Shown: positions 1 through 7,864 of the stretch, one piece after another | Numbering within the stretch: the stretch's first letter is position 1 | Layout of the letters: every line of letters begins with the position of its first letter | Assembly (NCBI RefSeq): GCF_001412535.1 | Contig: NZ_CP011774.1 | Coordinates: forward strand, 1,235,501-1,299,500 | Length of the DNA stretch: 64,000 nt | Reading direction: 5' to 3' | Source: Limnohabitans sp. 63ED37-2 | GTDB taxonomy: Bacteria; Pseudomonadota; Gammaproteobacteria; Burkholderiales; Burkholderiaceae_C | The notes under the pieces: model-generated | Seen by the model: the letters and a program-made list of their open reading frames with translations, nothing else | Databases searched by the model: none | What the model was told of the DNA's origin: nothing | Program-made: the position numbers and the translations under genes

Positions 1-1581
1 GTCAAAGTGGGCGACACCGTGAAAGCCGAGCAATCGCTGATCACCGTGGAGTCCGACAAAGCCTCGATGGAAATCCCGTCGAGCACGGCGGGCGTTGTGA
101 AAGAAATGCGCGTGGCCTTGGGCGACAAGGTCAAACAAGGCTCCATCGTTTTGGTGGTCGAAGCCGCTGGTGCGGCTGCAGCCCCTGCGGCTAAAGCTGC
201 GCCCGCTGCTGCCGTGGCTGCACCCGCACCCGTGGCTGCTCCTGTGGCTGTTGCGCCAGTTGCTGTGGCATCTGGCCCTATGCAAGTGTTTGTGCCCGAC
301 ATCGGTGACTTCAAAGACGTGGCCGTCATCGAAGTCATGGTCAAGCCCGGCGACACCATCAAGGTGGAGCAATCGCTGATCACCGTCGAGTCTGACAAAG
401 CCTCGATGGAAATCCCATCCTCGGCTGCGGGCGTGCTCAAAGAACTCAAAGTCAAAGTGGGCGACACCGTCAACATCGGTGACCTGCTGGCTGTGCTGGA
501 AGGCACCGCTGCTGCACCTGCAGCGGCTGCTGTTGCAGCGGCACCTGTGGCCGTGGCTTCGGCTCCGGCGGCTGCACAAACGCCTGTGGCGGCCGCTGCC
601 GCTGCAGTGGCGGCACCAGCCCATGCGCCCGGCGGTACCACAGTGGGCTTGCCCCACGCGTCGCCTTCGGTGCGCAAGTTCGCCCGCGAGCTGGGCGTGC
701 CGCTCGACGAAGTCAAAGGCTCCGGCCTCAAAGGCCGCATCACGGCGGACGACATCCAAGCCTTCACCAAGGCTGTCATGTCGGGCGCTGCACAAACCAA
801 GGCGCAAGCGGCCAAAGCGCCTGCGGCTTCGGGTGGTGATGGCGCAGCTTTGGGCCTGATCCCTTGGCCCAAGGTCGACTTTGCCAAGTTCGGCCCCATC
901 GAGCGCAAAGAGATGGGCCGCATCAAGAAGATCAGCGGTGCCAACTTGCTGCGCAACGCCATCATGATTCCGGCAGTCACCAACCACGACGACGCCGACA
1001 TCACCGACCTCGAAGCTTTCCGCGTCTCGACCAACAAAGAGAACGAGAAGAGCGGCGTGAAGGTCACGATGCTGGCCTTCTTGATCAAGGCTTGTGTGGC
1101 CGCGCTCAAGAAATACCCCGAGTTCAACAGCTCGCTGGACGGCGATGCGTTGGTCTACAAAAACTACTGGCACATCGGCTTTGCCGCTGACACGCCCAAT
1201 GGTTTGATGGTCCCGGTCATCCGCGATTGCGACAAAAAAGGCGTGCTGCAAATCAGCCAGGAAATGGGCGAATTGGCCAAGAAAGCCCGTGACGGCAAAC
1301 TCAGCCCCGCAGAAATGACCGGCGCAACTTTCACCATCTCCAGCCTCGGTGGCATTGGTGGCAAGTACTTCACGCCCATCATCAACGCGCCCGAAGTGGC
1401 CATCCTCGGTGTGTGCAAGAGCACCATGGAGCCAGTCTGGGACGGCAAGCAGTTTGTGCCCCGCCTGATGCTGCCTTTGTCGCTGACATGGGACCACCGT
1501 GTCATCGACGGCGCCGCAGCGGCACGCTTCAACGCGTTCCTGGGTCAAATCCTCAGCGACTTCCGTCGCGTGTTGCTCTAA
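1..1581 (+). CDS. aceF: Dihydrolipoamide acetyltransferase (E2) of pyruvate dehydrogenase, 5' end missing
   Basis: This is the E2 core of the pyruvate dehydrogenase complex, which moves the acetyl group from lipoyl-lysine to CoA. The reading frame is open from base 1, so the true start lies upstream. About 526 residues are visible. They contain the rest of one lipoyl domain (motif ESDKASMEIP near residue 18), an Ala/Pro-rich linker, a second complete lipoyl domain with the same motif near residue 132, another Ala/Pro linker, a peripheral subunit-binding domain (around HASPSVRKFARELGV), and the catalytic acyltransferase domain ending with the active-site motif DHRVIDG. The E3 gene follows after 9 bases, so the two are co-transcribed; aceE is expected upstream. 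Identification is firm; only the N-terminus is unknown. Confidence 0.96.
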   Translation, partial: VKVGDTVKAEQSLITVESDKASMEIPSSTAGVVKEMRVALGDKVKQGSIVLVVEAAGAAAAPAAKAAPAAAVAAPAPVAAPVAVAPVAVASGPMQVFVPDIGDFKDVAVIEVMVKPGDTIKVEQSLITVESDKASMEIPSSAAGVLKELKVKVGDTVNIGDLLAVLEGTAAAPAAAAVAAAPVAVASAPAAAQTPVAAAAAAVAAPAHAPGGTTVGLPHASPSVRKFARELGVPLDEVKGSGLKGRITADDIQAFTKAVMSGAAQTKAQAAKAPAASGGDGAALGLIPWPKVDFAKFGPIERKEMGRIKKISGANLLRNAIMIPAVTNHDDADITDLEAFRVSTNKENEKSGVKVTMLAFLIKACVAALKKYPEFNSSLDGDALVYKNYWHIGFAADTPNGLMVPVIRDCDKKGVLQISQEMGELAKKARDGKLSPAEMTGATFTISSLGGIGGKYFTPIINAPEVAILGVCKSTMEPVWDGKQFVPRLMLPLSLTWDHRVIDGAAAARFNAFLGQILSDFRRVLL

Positions 1582-1590
1582 GGACAGACC

Positions 1591-3420
1591 ATGGCACTGA
1601 TAGATATTCAAGTCCCCGACATCGGCGACTTCGACGAAGTCACGGTAATCGAGCTGATGGTCAAGGTGGGCGACACCGTCAAATCTGACCAAAGCCTGAT
1701 CACCGTGGAGAGCGACAAGGCCTCCATGGAAATTCCTTGCAGCCACGGTGGTGTGGTGAAGGAACTCAAGGTCAAGCTCGGCGACAAGGTCAAGCAAGGC
1801 TCGGTGGTGTTGGTGCTGGAAGGCGAGGGCGCTGCGGCGGCCCCGGCTACCGCCACTGCTGCGCCAGCGGTTGCGCCTGCTGCTTCCGCGCCTGTGGCCG
1901 CAGCCCCTGCACCCTCAGCCTCATCCTTCGGCGGCTCTGCGGACATCGAGTGCGATGTGCTCGTCTTGGGCGGTGGCCCCGGCGGTTATTCGGCGGCTTT
2001 CCGTGCGGCGGATCTCGGCTTGAACGTCGTCATCGTCGAGCGCTACGCCACCTTGGGTGGCGTGTGTTTGAACGTGGGTTGCATCCCGTCCAAAGCCTTG
2101 CTGCACGTCGCAGCCGTCATGGACGAAGTCAGCCACATGACCGACCTCGGCGTGGACTTCGGCAAGCCGGTGGTCAACATCGACAAGCTGCGCGGCCACA
2201 AAGAAAAAGTCATCGGCAAACTCACTGGCGGCTTGGCGGCCATGGCCAAGATGCGCAAGGTCACCACCGTGCGTGGCTTGGGCCAATTTGTGGGAGCCAA
2301 CCACCTTGAAGTGTCCGAGACCACCGGCACCGCGCAAGAACAAAACGGCAGTAAAAAAGTGATCGCCTTCAAACGCGCCATCATCGCTGCAGGCTCGCAA
2401 GCCGTGCGTTTGCCTTTCATGCCCAACGACCCACGCGTGGTCGACAGCACCGGCGCTTTGGAACTCAAAGAAGTGCCCAAGCGCATGCTGATTCTGGGCG
2501 GCGGCATCATCGGCCTAGAGATGGGCACGGTTTACAGCACGCTGGGCGCACGCCTGGATGTGGTGGAAATGATGGACGGCCTCATGCAAGGCGCTGACCG
2601 CGACTTGGTCAAGGTCTGGCAAAAGATGAACGCCAAGCGCTTTGACAACATCATGCTCAAGACCAAGACTGTGTCCGCACGCGCCTTGCCGGAAGGCATC
2701 GAAGTCACGTTCGAGAGCGCCGAACCCGGCGGCACAGCCCCCGCGCCGCAGGTGTACGACCTGGTCTTGCAAGCCGTGGGCCGCACGCCCAACGGCAAAA
2801 AACTCGCCGCTGAAAAAGCAGGCGTGTCGGTGACTGACCGCGGCTTCATCAACGTCGACATCCAAATGCGCACCAACGTGCCGCACATCTTCGCCATCGG
2901 CGACATCGTGGGCCAGCCCATGTTGGCGCACAAAGCGGTGCACGAAGCACACGTGGCGGCCGAAGTGATTGCCGGCGAACTGCAAGGCAACAAAGAGCTG
3001 GCTGCCGCTGCGTTCAACGCCCGCGTCATCCCAAGCGTGGCCTACACCGACCCCGAAGTGGCCTGGGTGGGCTTGACCGAAGACCAAGCCAGAGCGCAAG
3101 GCATCAAGGTGAAAAAGGGCTTGTTCCCTTGGACCGCCTCGGGCCGCGCCATCGCCAACGGCCGTGACGAAGGCGTAACCAAACTGCTGTTCGACGATTC
3201 ACCCGAGGCCCACGGCCACGGCAAGATCTTGGGCGGCGGCATGGTGGGCACGCACGCAGGCGACATGATCGGCGAGATCGCTCTGGCGATTGAGATGGGC
3301 GCAGACGCTGTGGACATTGGCAAAACCATCCACCCACACCCCACGCTGGGCGAAAGCATCGGCATGGCGGCAGAGGTGGCGCATGGCTCTTGCACGGACT
3401 TGCCGCCAAGTAAGAAGTAA
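1591..3420 (+). CDS. lpdA: Dihydrolipoyl dehydrogenase (E3) with N-terminal lipoyl domain
   Basis: This FAD-dependent E3 reoxidises dihydrolipoamide of the pyruvate dehydrogenase complex with NAD+. At 609 residues it is longer than the usual E3 of about 475 because residues 1-80 form a lipoyl domain (lipoyl lysine 43 in ESDKASMEIP), followed by an Ala/Pro linker to about residue 115. The E3 body starts with the FAD-binding GGGPGGYSAA motif, carries the redox disulfide CLNVGC, a second Rossmann motif (GGGIIGLE), and the C-terminal HPHPTLGE segment with the catalytic His-Glu pair. It lies 9 bases after aceF and ends at a clear terminator. A second E3 without a lipoyl domain lies at 51685-53112 in the 2-oxoglutarate dehydrogenase operon. 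Fused lipoyl-E3 proteins are known in betaproteobacteria. Confidence 0.96.
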   Translation: MALIDIQVPDIGDFDEVTVIELMVKVGDTVKSDQSLITVESDKASMEIPCSHGGVVKELKVKLGDKVKQGSVVLVLEGEGAAAAPATATAAPAVAPAASAPVAAAPAPSASSFGGSADIECDVLVLGGGPGGYSAAFRAADLGLNVVIVERYATLGGVCLNVGCIPSKALLHVAAVMDEVSHMTDLGVDFGKPVVNIDKLRGHKEKVIGKLTGGLAAMAKMRKVTTVRGLGQFVGANHLEVSETTGTAQEQNGSKKVIAFKRAIIAAGSQAVRLPFMPNDPRVVDSTGALELKEVPKRMLILGGGIIGLEMGTVYSTLGARLDVVEMMDGLMQGADRDLVKVWQKMNAKRFDNIMLKTKTVSARALPEGIEVTFESAEPGGTAPAPQVYDLVLQAVGRTPNGKKLAAEKAGVSVTDRGFINVDIQMRTNVPHIFAIGDIVGQPMLAHKAVHEAHVAAEVIAGELQGNKELAAAAFNARVIPSVAYTDPEVAWVGLTEDQARAQGIKVKKGLFPWTASGRAIANGRDEGVTKLLFDDSPEAHGHGKILGGGMVGTHAGDMIGEIALAIEMGADAVDIGKTIHPHPTLGESIGMAAEVAHGSCTDLPPSKK

Positions 3421-3460
3421 TGCTGGGTAGCCGCAGATAGCGCGACATATTCAGTGACTG

Positions 3461-3494
3461 GCCGCGCAAAGCTCTTAGGGGCTGCGCGGCTTTT
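3461..3494 (+). terminator. Intrinsic terminator of the aceF-lpdA operon
   Basis: An 8-bp perfect stem, GCCGCGCA (3461-3468) with TGCGCGGC (3483-3490), is followed by TTTT. It lies 40 bases after the lpdA stop and touches the 3' end of the convergent gene at 3494. Confidence 0.75.
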
Positions 3495-4006
3495 CATTTG
3501 TTTGAATTGACAGCACGTCTTTCTGCCTCGAAACACAATTCTTTCAAATAGCTGGCAGCAAATTCTTCCGGATTGAAGAATAGTTGTGAAAGAACTCGGC
3601 CCAAGGGGCTCTGTACTGTTACCTCTTCTGTTGCCGTAATCATGGTTCCGGTTGCGTTGTGTTCCTTGAACTCAGCCCTCCACTTGCCGTAGTACCCTTG
3701 GTTACTGACAAATGACATTGAAACAAAATCCTGGCTCGTGTCCAACAACTTGAATGTAATTTCCTCTCTCTGACTCTTCTTCTCAACCCAACTGGATGCC
3801 TCCCCCGTGCGCTGAATCGAAGCTATAGACGTGCGCCAACGTGGTTGCGATTCGACATCCAGTATCGTTGCAAGCAATACATGAGCTGGTGCTGTACAAG
3901 CATTAGTTGCTGTGCCAGATCGAACCGGTGCTAGGGTGTGGCCATAGAGGTAGACACCCAGGGTAATCGTGGCAAATGTTATGAGAGCGTAGAGGAGGAG
4001 TTTCAT
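3494..4006 (-). CDS. SRPBCC-like hypothetical protein, membrane-anchored
   Basis: This 170-residue protein starts with a hydrophobic N-terminal segment (about residues 4-22, either an uncleaved signal or a TM anchor). The remainder reads like a START/polyketide-cyclase (SRPBCC) fold: a segment with DVESQPRW near residue 52, then alternating beta-strand-like stretches and a C-terminal helix. Proteins of this type bind hydrophobic ligands, but no ligand can be inferred here. Its ATG overlaps the stop of the upstream gene (ATGA, 4003-4006), so the two are translationally coupled. Base composition is visibly lower in GC than the flanking genes, which suggests acquisition by transfer. The fold assignment is by eye only. 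Confidence 0.65.
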   Translation of the reverse strand: MKLLLYALITFATITLGVYLYGHTLAPVRSGTATNACTAPAHVLLATILDVESQPRWRTSIASIQRTGEASSWVEKKSQREEITFKLLDTSQDFVSMSFVSNQGYYGKWRAEFKEHNATGTMITATEEVTVQSPLGRVLSQLFFNPEEFAASYLKELCFEAERRAVNSNK

Positions 4007-4449
4007 GCTCGGCCCGCTTTCGCTACCGAAAAGTCTTTTTCCAACTCCCGCTGCAAGGCGATCCAGGTTTGGTCAAAACTGAGTTTTTTGGACAAAGGGG
4101 TTCCTGGTTCCACGACGCGCCAAAACGGTGGCAAATCGGCCAGCGGGACATTTCTCTCGTTGTGTTCCTCCCAAGCGTACTCCGCAACAATTCGCAAGAA
4201 TATGGAGGTCGAGACGGGGCAAGTGGCATCACAGGCTTGTGCCTGGGCAATTTTTTGTCGAAATTGCTGCAGAGATACCGTTTCACCTGGCCGAATTTTT
4301 CTGAGTTCATCGGCAATCTCCTGCGGGCTGGAGATGTGCAGTTTCGAGCCGCTTTTCACGCCCGCGAAGTCTTTTTCAAGAACAACATGGTGCGGTGGCT
4401 TGGTGGCCATTTTGTCTTTCCAAGTTTTTTTAGCTCTTGGCATGGTCAT
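4003..4449 (-). CDS. MGMT-like family protein (alkyltransferase-like, no PCHR site)
   Basis: The product is 148 residues long. It begins with a basic segment (PRAKKTWKDKM) and has a central helix-turn-helix-like part with the stretch TCPVSTSIFLRIVAEYA and then PPFWRVV. I recognise this pattern from small proteins annotated as MGMT-family, which keep the winged-helix half of O6-alkylguanine transferases but lack the reactive PCHR cysteine motif. No PCHR is present here, so methyl transfer is not expected; a DNA-binding role is possible. I chose ATG 4449 (MTMPRAKK); a longer reading to 4617 would run through the lpdA relic and looks spurious. ATG 4443 is an alternative. It is coupled to the SRPBCC-like gene downstream. 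Confidence 0.6.
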   Translation of the reverse strand: MTMPRAKKTWKDKMATKPPHHVVLEKDFAGVKSGSKLHISSPQEIADELRKIRPGETVSLQQFRQKIAQAQACDATCPVSTSIFLRIVAEYAWEEHNERNVPLADLPPFWRVVEPGTPLSKKLSFDQTWIALQRELEKDFSVAKAGRA

Positions 4450-4557
4450 TGAATGAGAAGTGATGAAGTTTTGATTTTCTTCGCTCTGTTGAACAGTGCA
4501 AATAATGCTAGGGAAACCCCTTGTTTTTATGGAATTTCCCTGGTTCCACTGCTCAGT

Positions 4558-4605
4558 GCTTACACCGACCGCGAAGTGGCTTGGGTGGGCCTGTATGAAG
4601 ACCAG
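4558..4605 (+). pseudogene. Short relic of lpdA (E3 dimerisation-domain fragment)
   Basis: Translated in frame, this stretch reads AYTDREVAWVGLYEDQ. It matches AYTDPEVAWVGLTEDQ in the intact lpdA at 3040-3087. By eye, 40 of 48 bases agree, and most differences are at third positions or within one changed codon. Neither flank continues the similarity clearly. It is a remnant rather than a gene. Confidence 0.7.
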
Positions 4606-4667
4606 AATCAGCGTCATGCGACTTTTACTTTCAGGTGCACGCTCTGACGCGGTTTACAGTCACGCCC

Positions 4668-5831
4668 ATGAATTCCGTTCCCTGTCATGTGTTGCCTGTT
4701 TTGGTGCTGGCCCAATTTGCTGGCACTTCGCTGTGGTTTGCCGTCAATGCCGTCATGCCCGATTTGCAGCAAGCCTTTGGCTGGCCTGCCACTGCAGTGG
4801 GTAGCCTGACCTCTGCTTTGCAATGGGGTTTCATTGTGGGCACTTTGGTGTTTGCCTTGCTGGCTTTGGCGGATCGGTTTCGGGCCACACGGGTTTTCTT
4901 GTGTTGCGCGATGGCGGGCGCTGCCTGCACGATTGGGGCTTGGGCCATGGTGTCGGACTTCACGGCGCTGCTCTTTTGGCGCTTTGCGAGCGGGTTTTTC
5001 ATGGCGGGCATTTACCCTGTCGGCATGAAGATCGCGTCGCAGTGGTACCGACAAGGACTGGGTTCGGCACTGGGTTATTTGTTAGGTGCCTTGGTGTTGG
5101 GATCGGCCAGTGCGCATGGTCTTCGGGCCGTTGCCGATGCACTGCCTTGGCCCAGCATCATGTTGGGCGTGGCCGCTTTGGCTGCGGCAGGTGGCTTGCT
5201 GATCCTCACATTGGGTGAGCCGCCGCACGCGCCTGTCCGCGTGAGCACCTTGCAGTGGCCAGCGATGGCCACGATGTGGACCGATGTCCGGGTGCGCAGC
5301 TCGGTCTTGGGTTATTTCGGTCACATGTGGGAGCTCTACACCCTGTGGGTCTTGGTCCCTCTGATTTTGAGTACCCGTTTGTCGGGCGCGGACCTGTCCT
5401 GGATGGCTTTTGCGGTTTTGGGCAGCGGTGCTTTGGGCTGCGTGCTGGGCGGCCATGCGGCACAGCGCTGGGGCAGTGCGCGGATCGCCGCTTTTTTCTT
5501 GGGGGGCAGTGGGCTGTGTTGCTTGTTGGCGCCGTGGTTGCTGCATGCCCCTGATGTCTTTTTCTACGCATGGATGTTGGTGTGGGGCATTAGCGTGGCG
5601 GGTGATTCGCCGCAGTTTTCGACGCTGACGGCTCGCAACGCGCCGCCTCAGGCCGTGGGCACGGTGCTCACGCTCACCAACTGCATCGGTTTTTCGATCA
5701 GCACATTGAGCATTTTGTTGTTCGTCACGCTGACCGATTGGCTGCCCTTGGGCTGGTTGCTCACAGGCTTGGCGTTGGGGCCAGCGCTGGGCTTGTGGGC
5801 TTTGCGTTTGTTGGTCCGAGAGCGGGCTTGA
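4668..5831 (+). CDS. MFS transporter
   Basis: The product is a hydrophobic protein of 387 residues with about 12 predicted membrane segments, as in the major facilitator superfamily. The loop after TM2 (LADRFRATRVF) matches the MFS signature between TM2 and TM3. I chose ATG 4668 (MNSVPCHVLPVL), directly before TM1, rather than the upstream in-frame GTG 4635, which adds an 11-residue tail overlapping the relic region. No clear Shine-Dalgarno is visible at either. Substrate is unknown. Its 3' end overlaps the convergent gene by 71 bases (5761-5831), which is unusually long. Confidence 0.85.
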   Translation: MNSVPCHVLPVLVLAQFAGTSLWFAVNAVMPDLQQAFGWPATAVGSLTSALQWGFIVGTLVFALLALADRFRATRVFLCCAMAGAACTIGAWAMVSDFTALLFWRFASGFFMAGIYPVGMKIASQWYRQGLGSALGYLLGALVLGSASAHGLRAVADALPWPSIMLGVAALAAAGGLLILTLGEPPHAPVRVSTLQWPAMATMWTDVRVRSSVLGYFGHMWELYTLWVLVPLILSTRLSGADLSWMAFAVLGSGALGCVLGGHAAQRWGSARIAAFFLGGSGLCCLLAPWLLHAPDVFFYAWMLVWGISVAGDSPQFSTLTARNAPPQAVGTVLTLTNCIGFSISTLSILLFVTLTDWLPLGWLLTGLALGPALGLWALRLLVRERA

Positions 5832-6726
5832 GGCTCTGGGCCAAGGCGCAGACCTCACCCGCTGGCCTGTCCGTAGGCTCATCGTCTTCCTCACTGCACA
5901 GTGCGGCCAATAACGCGTGATCTACGACCTCGCCTTTTAGCAACAACTCTTCGTTCGGCCAGCGCTTGACCAAATGGCCATTGGCCACGCCCCCTGTGTG
6001 GGGGGCTTGGTAGGCGCGGCGGTGTTGCATGGTCGCGCCGCTGTTGGCGTTGGCAATAAAGCGGCTTTCGCCCAAGGCCCAGGGCTCAAAGTAGGCATGG
6101 GCGGCGGCATCCACTTGGCGAAAGTAGCTGCGTGCACCTTCGGCGTTGAGTTTTTTGCGCACGGTGCGCGTGATCAGGCCTTGCAAGTGGTCAAGCGCTT
6201 CATCGTCCATCTGGCCGATGGCGTCCTGGCTCATGTCCATTTCAGTCAGAGCAGGCGTGGCGGCCAATTCGGCGGGCAGCACTTGAACCATGGCTTTGAC
6301 CACATCACGGTGGGGTGCCACAGCAGTGGCCACACCTCGCGCCTGAGGTTGGATGGGGCAACGGATTTCAACAAAGCGCGGCTTGACAGGGCCTGTGCAG
6401 CCGTCGTGGTGGTAATACTCGCCTTGGCTGAGGCGCCCTTTGCTGGAGCGCCCGCGCACGTCGCGGTAGGTGGGGTGTTGGGTTTGAACATTCAGGCACA
6501 CCACCAAACCCGTGGCATCGACCAGCTTGTAAAAGGCTTCACGCCATTCGGGCAAGAGCAGTTGCTCGTGCAGGTAGTCGCTGGGTTCGGTGTCTTCTTG
6601 ACCCACTTCACCCTCAATCACCAGCACAAAGGGCCGGGGCCTGCGCACCCGCCATTGGCGGTTCGCAAAGTCCAACACCGAGCGGTCAGTGGCAGGGTGC
6701 ACGTGTGGGATCAATGTGTGGGGCAT
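5761..6726 (-). CDS. Hypothetical protein with an HxD...H pattern (possible Fe(II)/2-oxoglutarate oxygenase)
   Basis: I do not firmly recognise this 321-residue protein. It has no signal peptide or membrane segment. A cluster YYHHDG (residues 104-109) provides an HxD pair (H106, D108), and a second histidine sits in ATMQHRRAYQ (H235) followed by two arginines. The order and spacing (about 127 residues) resemble the metal triad and 2-oxoglutarate-binding Arg of TauD/clavaminate-type oxygenases. That is an inference from a motif, not an identification. The last 45 residues are low in complexity (Pro/Ala/Thr-rich) and include the part encoded opposite the MFS gene. The reading frame is long, uninterrupted and codon-typical, so it is likely real. 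Confidence 0.65.
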   Translation of the reverse strand: MPHTLIPHVHPATDRSVLDFANRQWRVRRPRPFVLVIEGEVGQEDTEPSDYLHEQLLLPEWREAFYKLVDATGLVVCLNVQTQHPTYRDVRGRSSKGRLSQGEYYHHDGCTGPVKPRFVEIRCPIQPQARGVATAVAPHRDVVKAMVQVLPAELAATPALTEMDMSQDAIGQMDDEALDHLQGLITRTVRKKLNAEGARSYFRQVDAAAHAYFEPWALGESRFIANANSGATMQHRRAYQAPHTGGVANGHLVKRWPNEELLLKGEVVDHALLAALCSEEDDEPTDRPAGEVCALAQSLKPALGPTNAKPTSPALAPTPSL

Positions 6727-6884
6727 TTGACAATTTTAGGGCTTCGACATGCAGGCTTGCATGGGAAATGCAGGTGACTGCACTCTGATGGCTGACGCTG
6801 TAAATTCCAGCGTGTATCTTCTAATGGTTTAAAAAATAACACGCTTTTGTCCTTTTGAAGTGGCACCCCCATTCTTATGAACCC

Positions 6885-7787
6885 ATGAATTCAACATCCA
6901 TTGCCCCTGTGCGGGCCGATCACCCGCTGCAAGGCATGGCTTGGATGGTGGCGGGTGTATTTTTGCTGGCGGTTTTGGATGCCTTGTCCAAGCATGCGGT
7001 GTCTCAGTTGTCGATTCCGGTATTGATTGCAGCGCGCTCGGCGATGGTGCTGGTTTTGCTGGGCCCGTGGGTGCTGCGCAGCGGCGGCTGGTCGGCGTTG
7101 CGCACGCGACGTCCGTGGGCACATGGGGTGCGCGGCTTGTTTTCCGTGTGTTCAATGTTGGCCTTTTTTGAAAGCCTGCGCTTGTTACCGCTGGCCACGG
7201 TGATCGCCATCAGTTTTGCTGCACCACTGTTCATGACGCTGTTGTCGGTGCCGCTGCTCAAGGAACGTGTCGGGGTGCACCGTTGGGGGGCGTTGTTGGC
7301 GGGGTTTTTGGGGGTGAGCCTGATCGTTGGGCCGCAGGCGCTGGACGGCGATTTGGGTTGGGGCGCGTGGCTGGCCTTGTTGGCGTCGCTGTTGTATGCG
7401 GCCTCAATGGCCTGTGTGCGTTGGCTGTCGCCGACCGAGAGTGATTTGTCGATGCTGGTTTGGCAGAACTTGACCATGGGCCTTGCCGGTGCGGTGGGGC
7501 TGTTGTTTGTACCGCTCGAGGCGCCTGCGGGCATGTGGCCCATCATCGCTTTGATGGCCATCTTGGTTTTGCTTGGCCAGCTCTGCACCTTTCGGGCCTT
7601 GCGGCTGGCTCCGGTGGGTGTGGTGGCGCCGCTCCACTACAGCGAGCTGCTCTGGGCGGCCTTGTTGGGTTGGGTCTTTTGGCGCGAATGGCCTGGGGCC
7701 CATGTGTGGTGGGGCGCTCTCTTGGTGGTGGGCGCGGGTTTGTACACCTTGTGGCGTGAACGCGCTCGCACCCATGGCGGCGGTTGA
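6885..7787 (+). CDS. EamA/DMT family transporter
   Basis: The product is an inner-membrane protein of 300 residues with about ten TM segments arranged as two EamA repeats (roughly residues 12-145 and 155-290). The opening QGMAWMVAGVFLLAVLDA and the repeat-internal pattern PLFMTLLSVPLLKERV are characteristic of RhaT/YdcZ/EamA drug-metabolite transporters. ATG 6885 precedes TM1 at a suitable distance; the upstream in-frame TTG 6855 is less likely. Substrate is unknown; members export amino acids, metabolites or take up riboflavin. It is convergent with the class II aldolase gene. The 158 bases upstream hold no recognisable element. Confidence 0.87.
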   Translation: MNSTSIAPVRADHPLQGMAWMVAGVFLLAVLDALSKHAVSQLSIPVLIAARSAMVLVLLGPWVLRSGGWSALRTRRPWAHGVRGLFSVCSMLAFFESLRLLPLATVIAISFAAPLFMTLLSVPLLKERVGVHRWGALLAGFLGVSLIVGPQALDGDLGWGAWLALLASLLYAASMACVRWLSPTESDLSMLVWQNLTMGLAGAVGLLFVPLEAPAGMWPIIALMAILVLLGQLCTFRALRLAPVGVVAPLHYSELLWAALLGWVFWREWPGAHVWWGALLVVGAGLYTLWRERARTHGGG

Positions 7788-7790
7788 GGG

Positions 7791-7811
7791 TGCCACGGCC
7801 GCAGCGTGGCA
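7791..7811. terminator. Hairpin between convergent EamA and aldolase genes
   Basis: A perfect 7-bp stem, TGCCACG (7791-7797) with CGTGGCA (7805-7811), lies between the two convergent genes. No T-run follows on either strand, so terminator function is only suggested by position. Confidence 0.35.
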
Positions 7812-7864
7812 ATTGAGATGCTGGCTTGTTGGGGCTTTCTTCGAACCCTCAGTCGCTTAATGCG

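Noticed and set aside
4453..4647. Small gene of 64 codons on the plus strand
   Set aside because: Its only recognisable part is the lpdA relic; the rest has no ribosome site or similarity, so it is a frame through decayed DNA.
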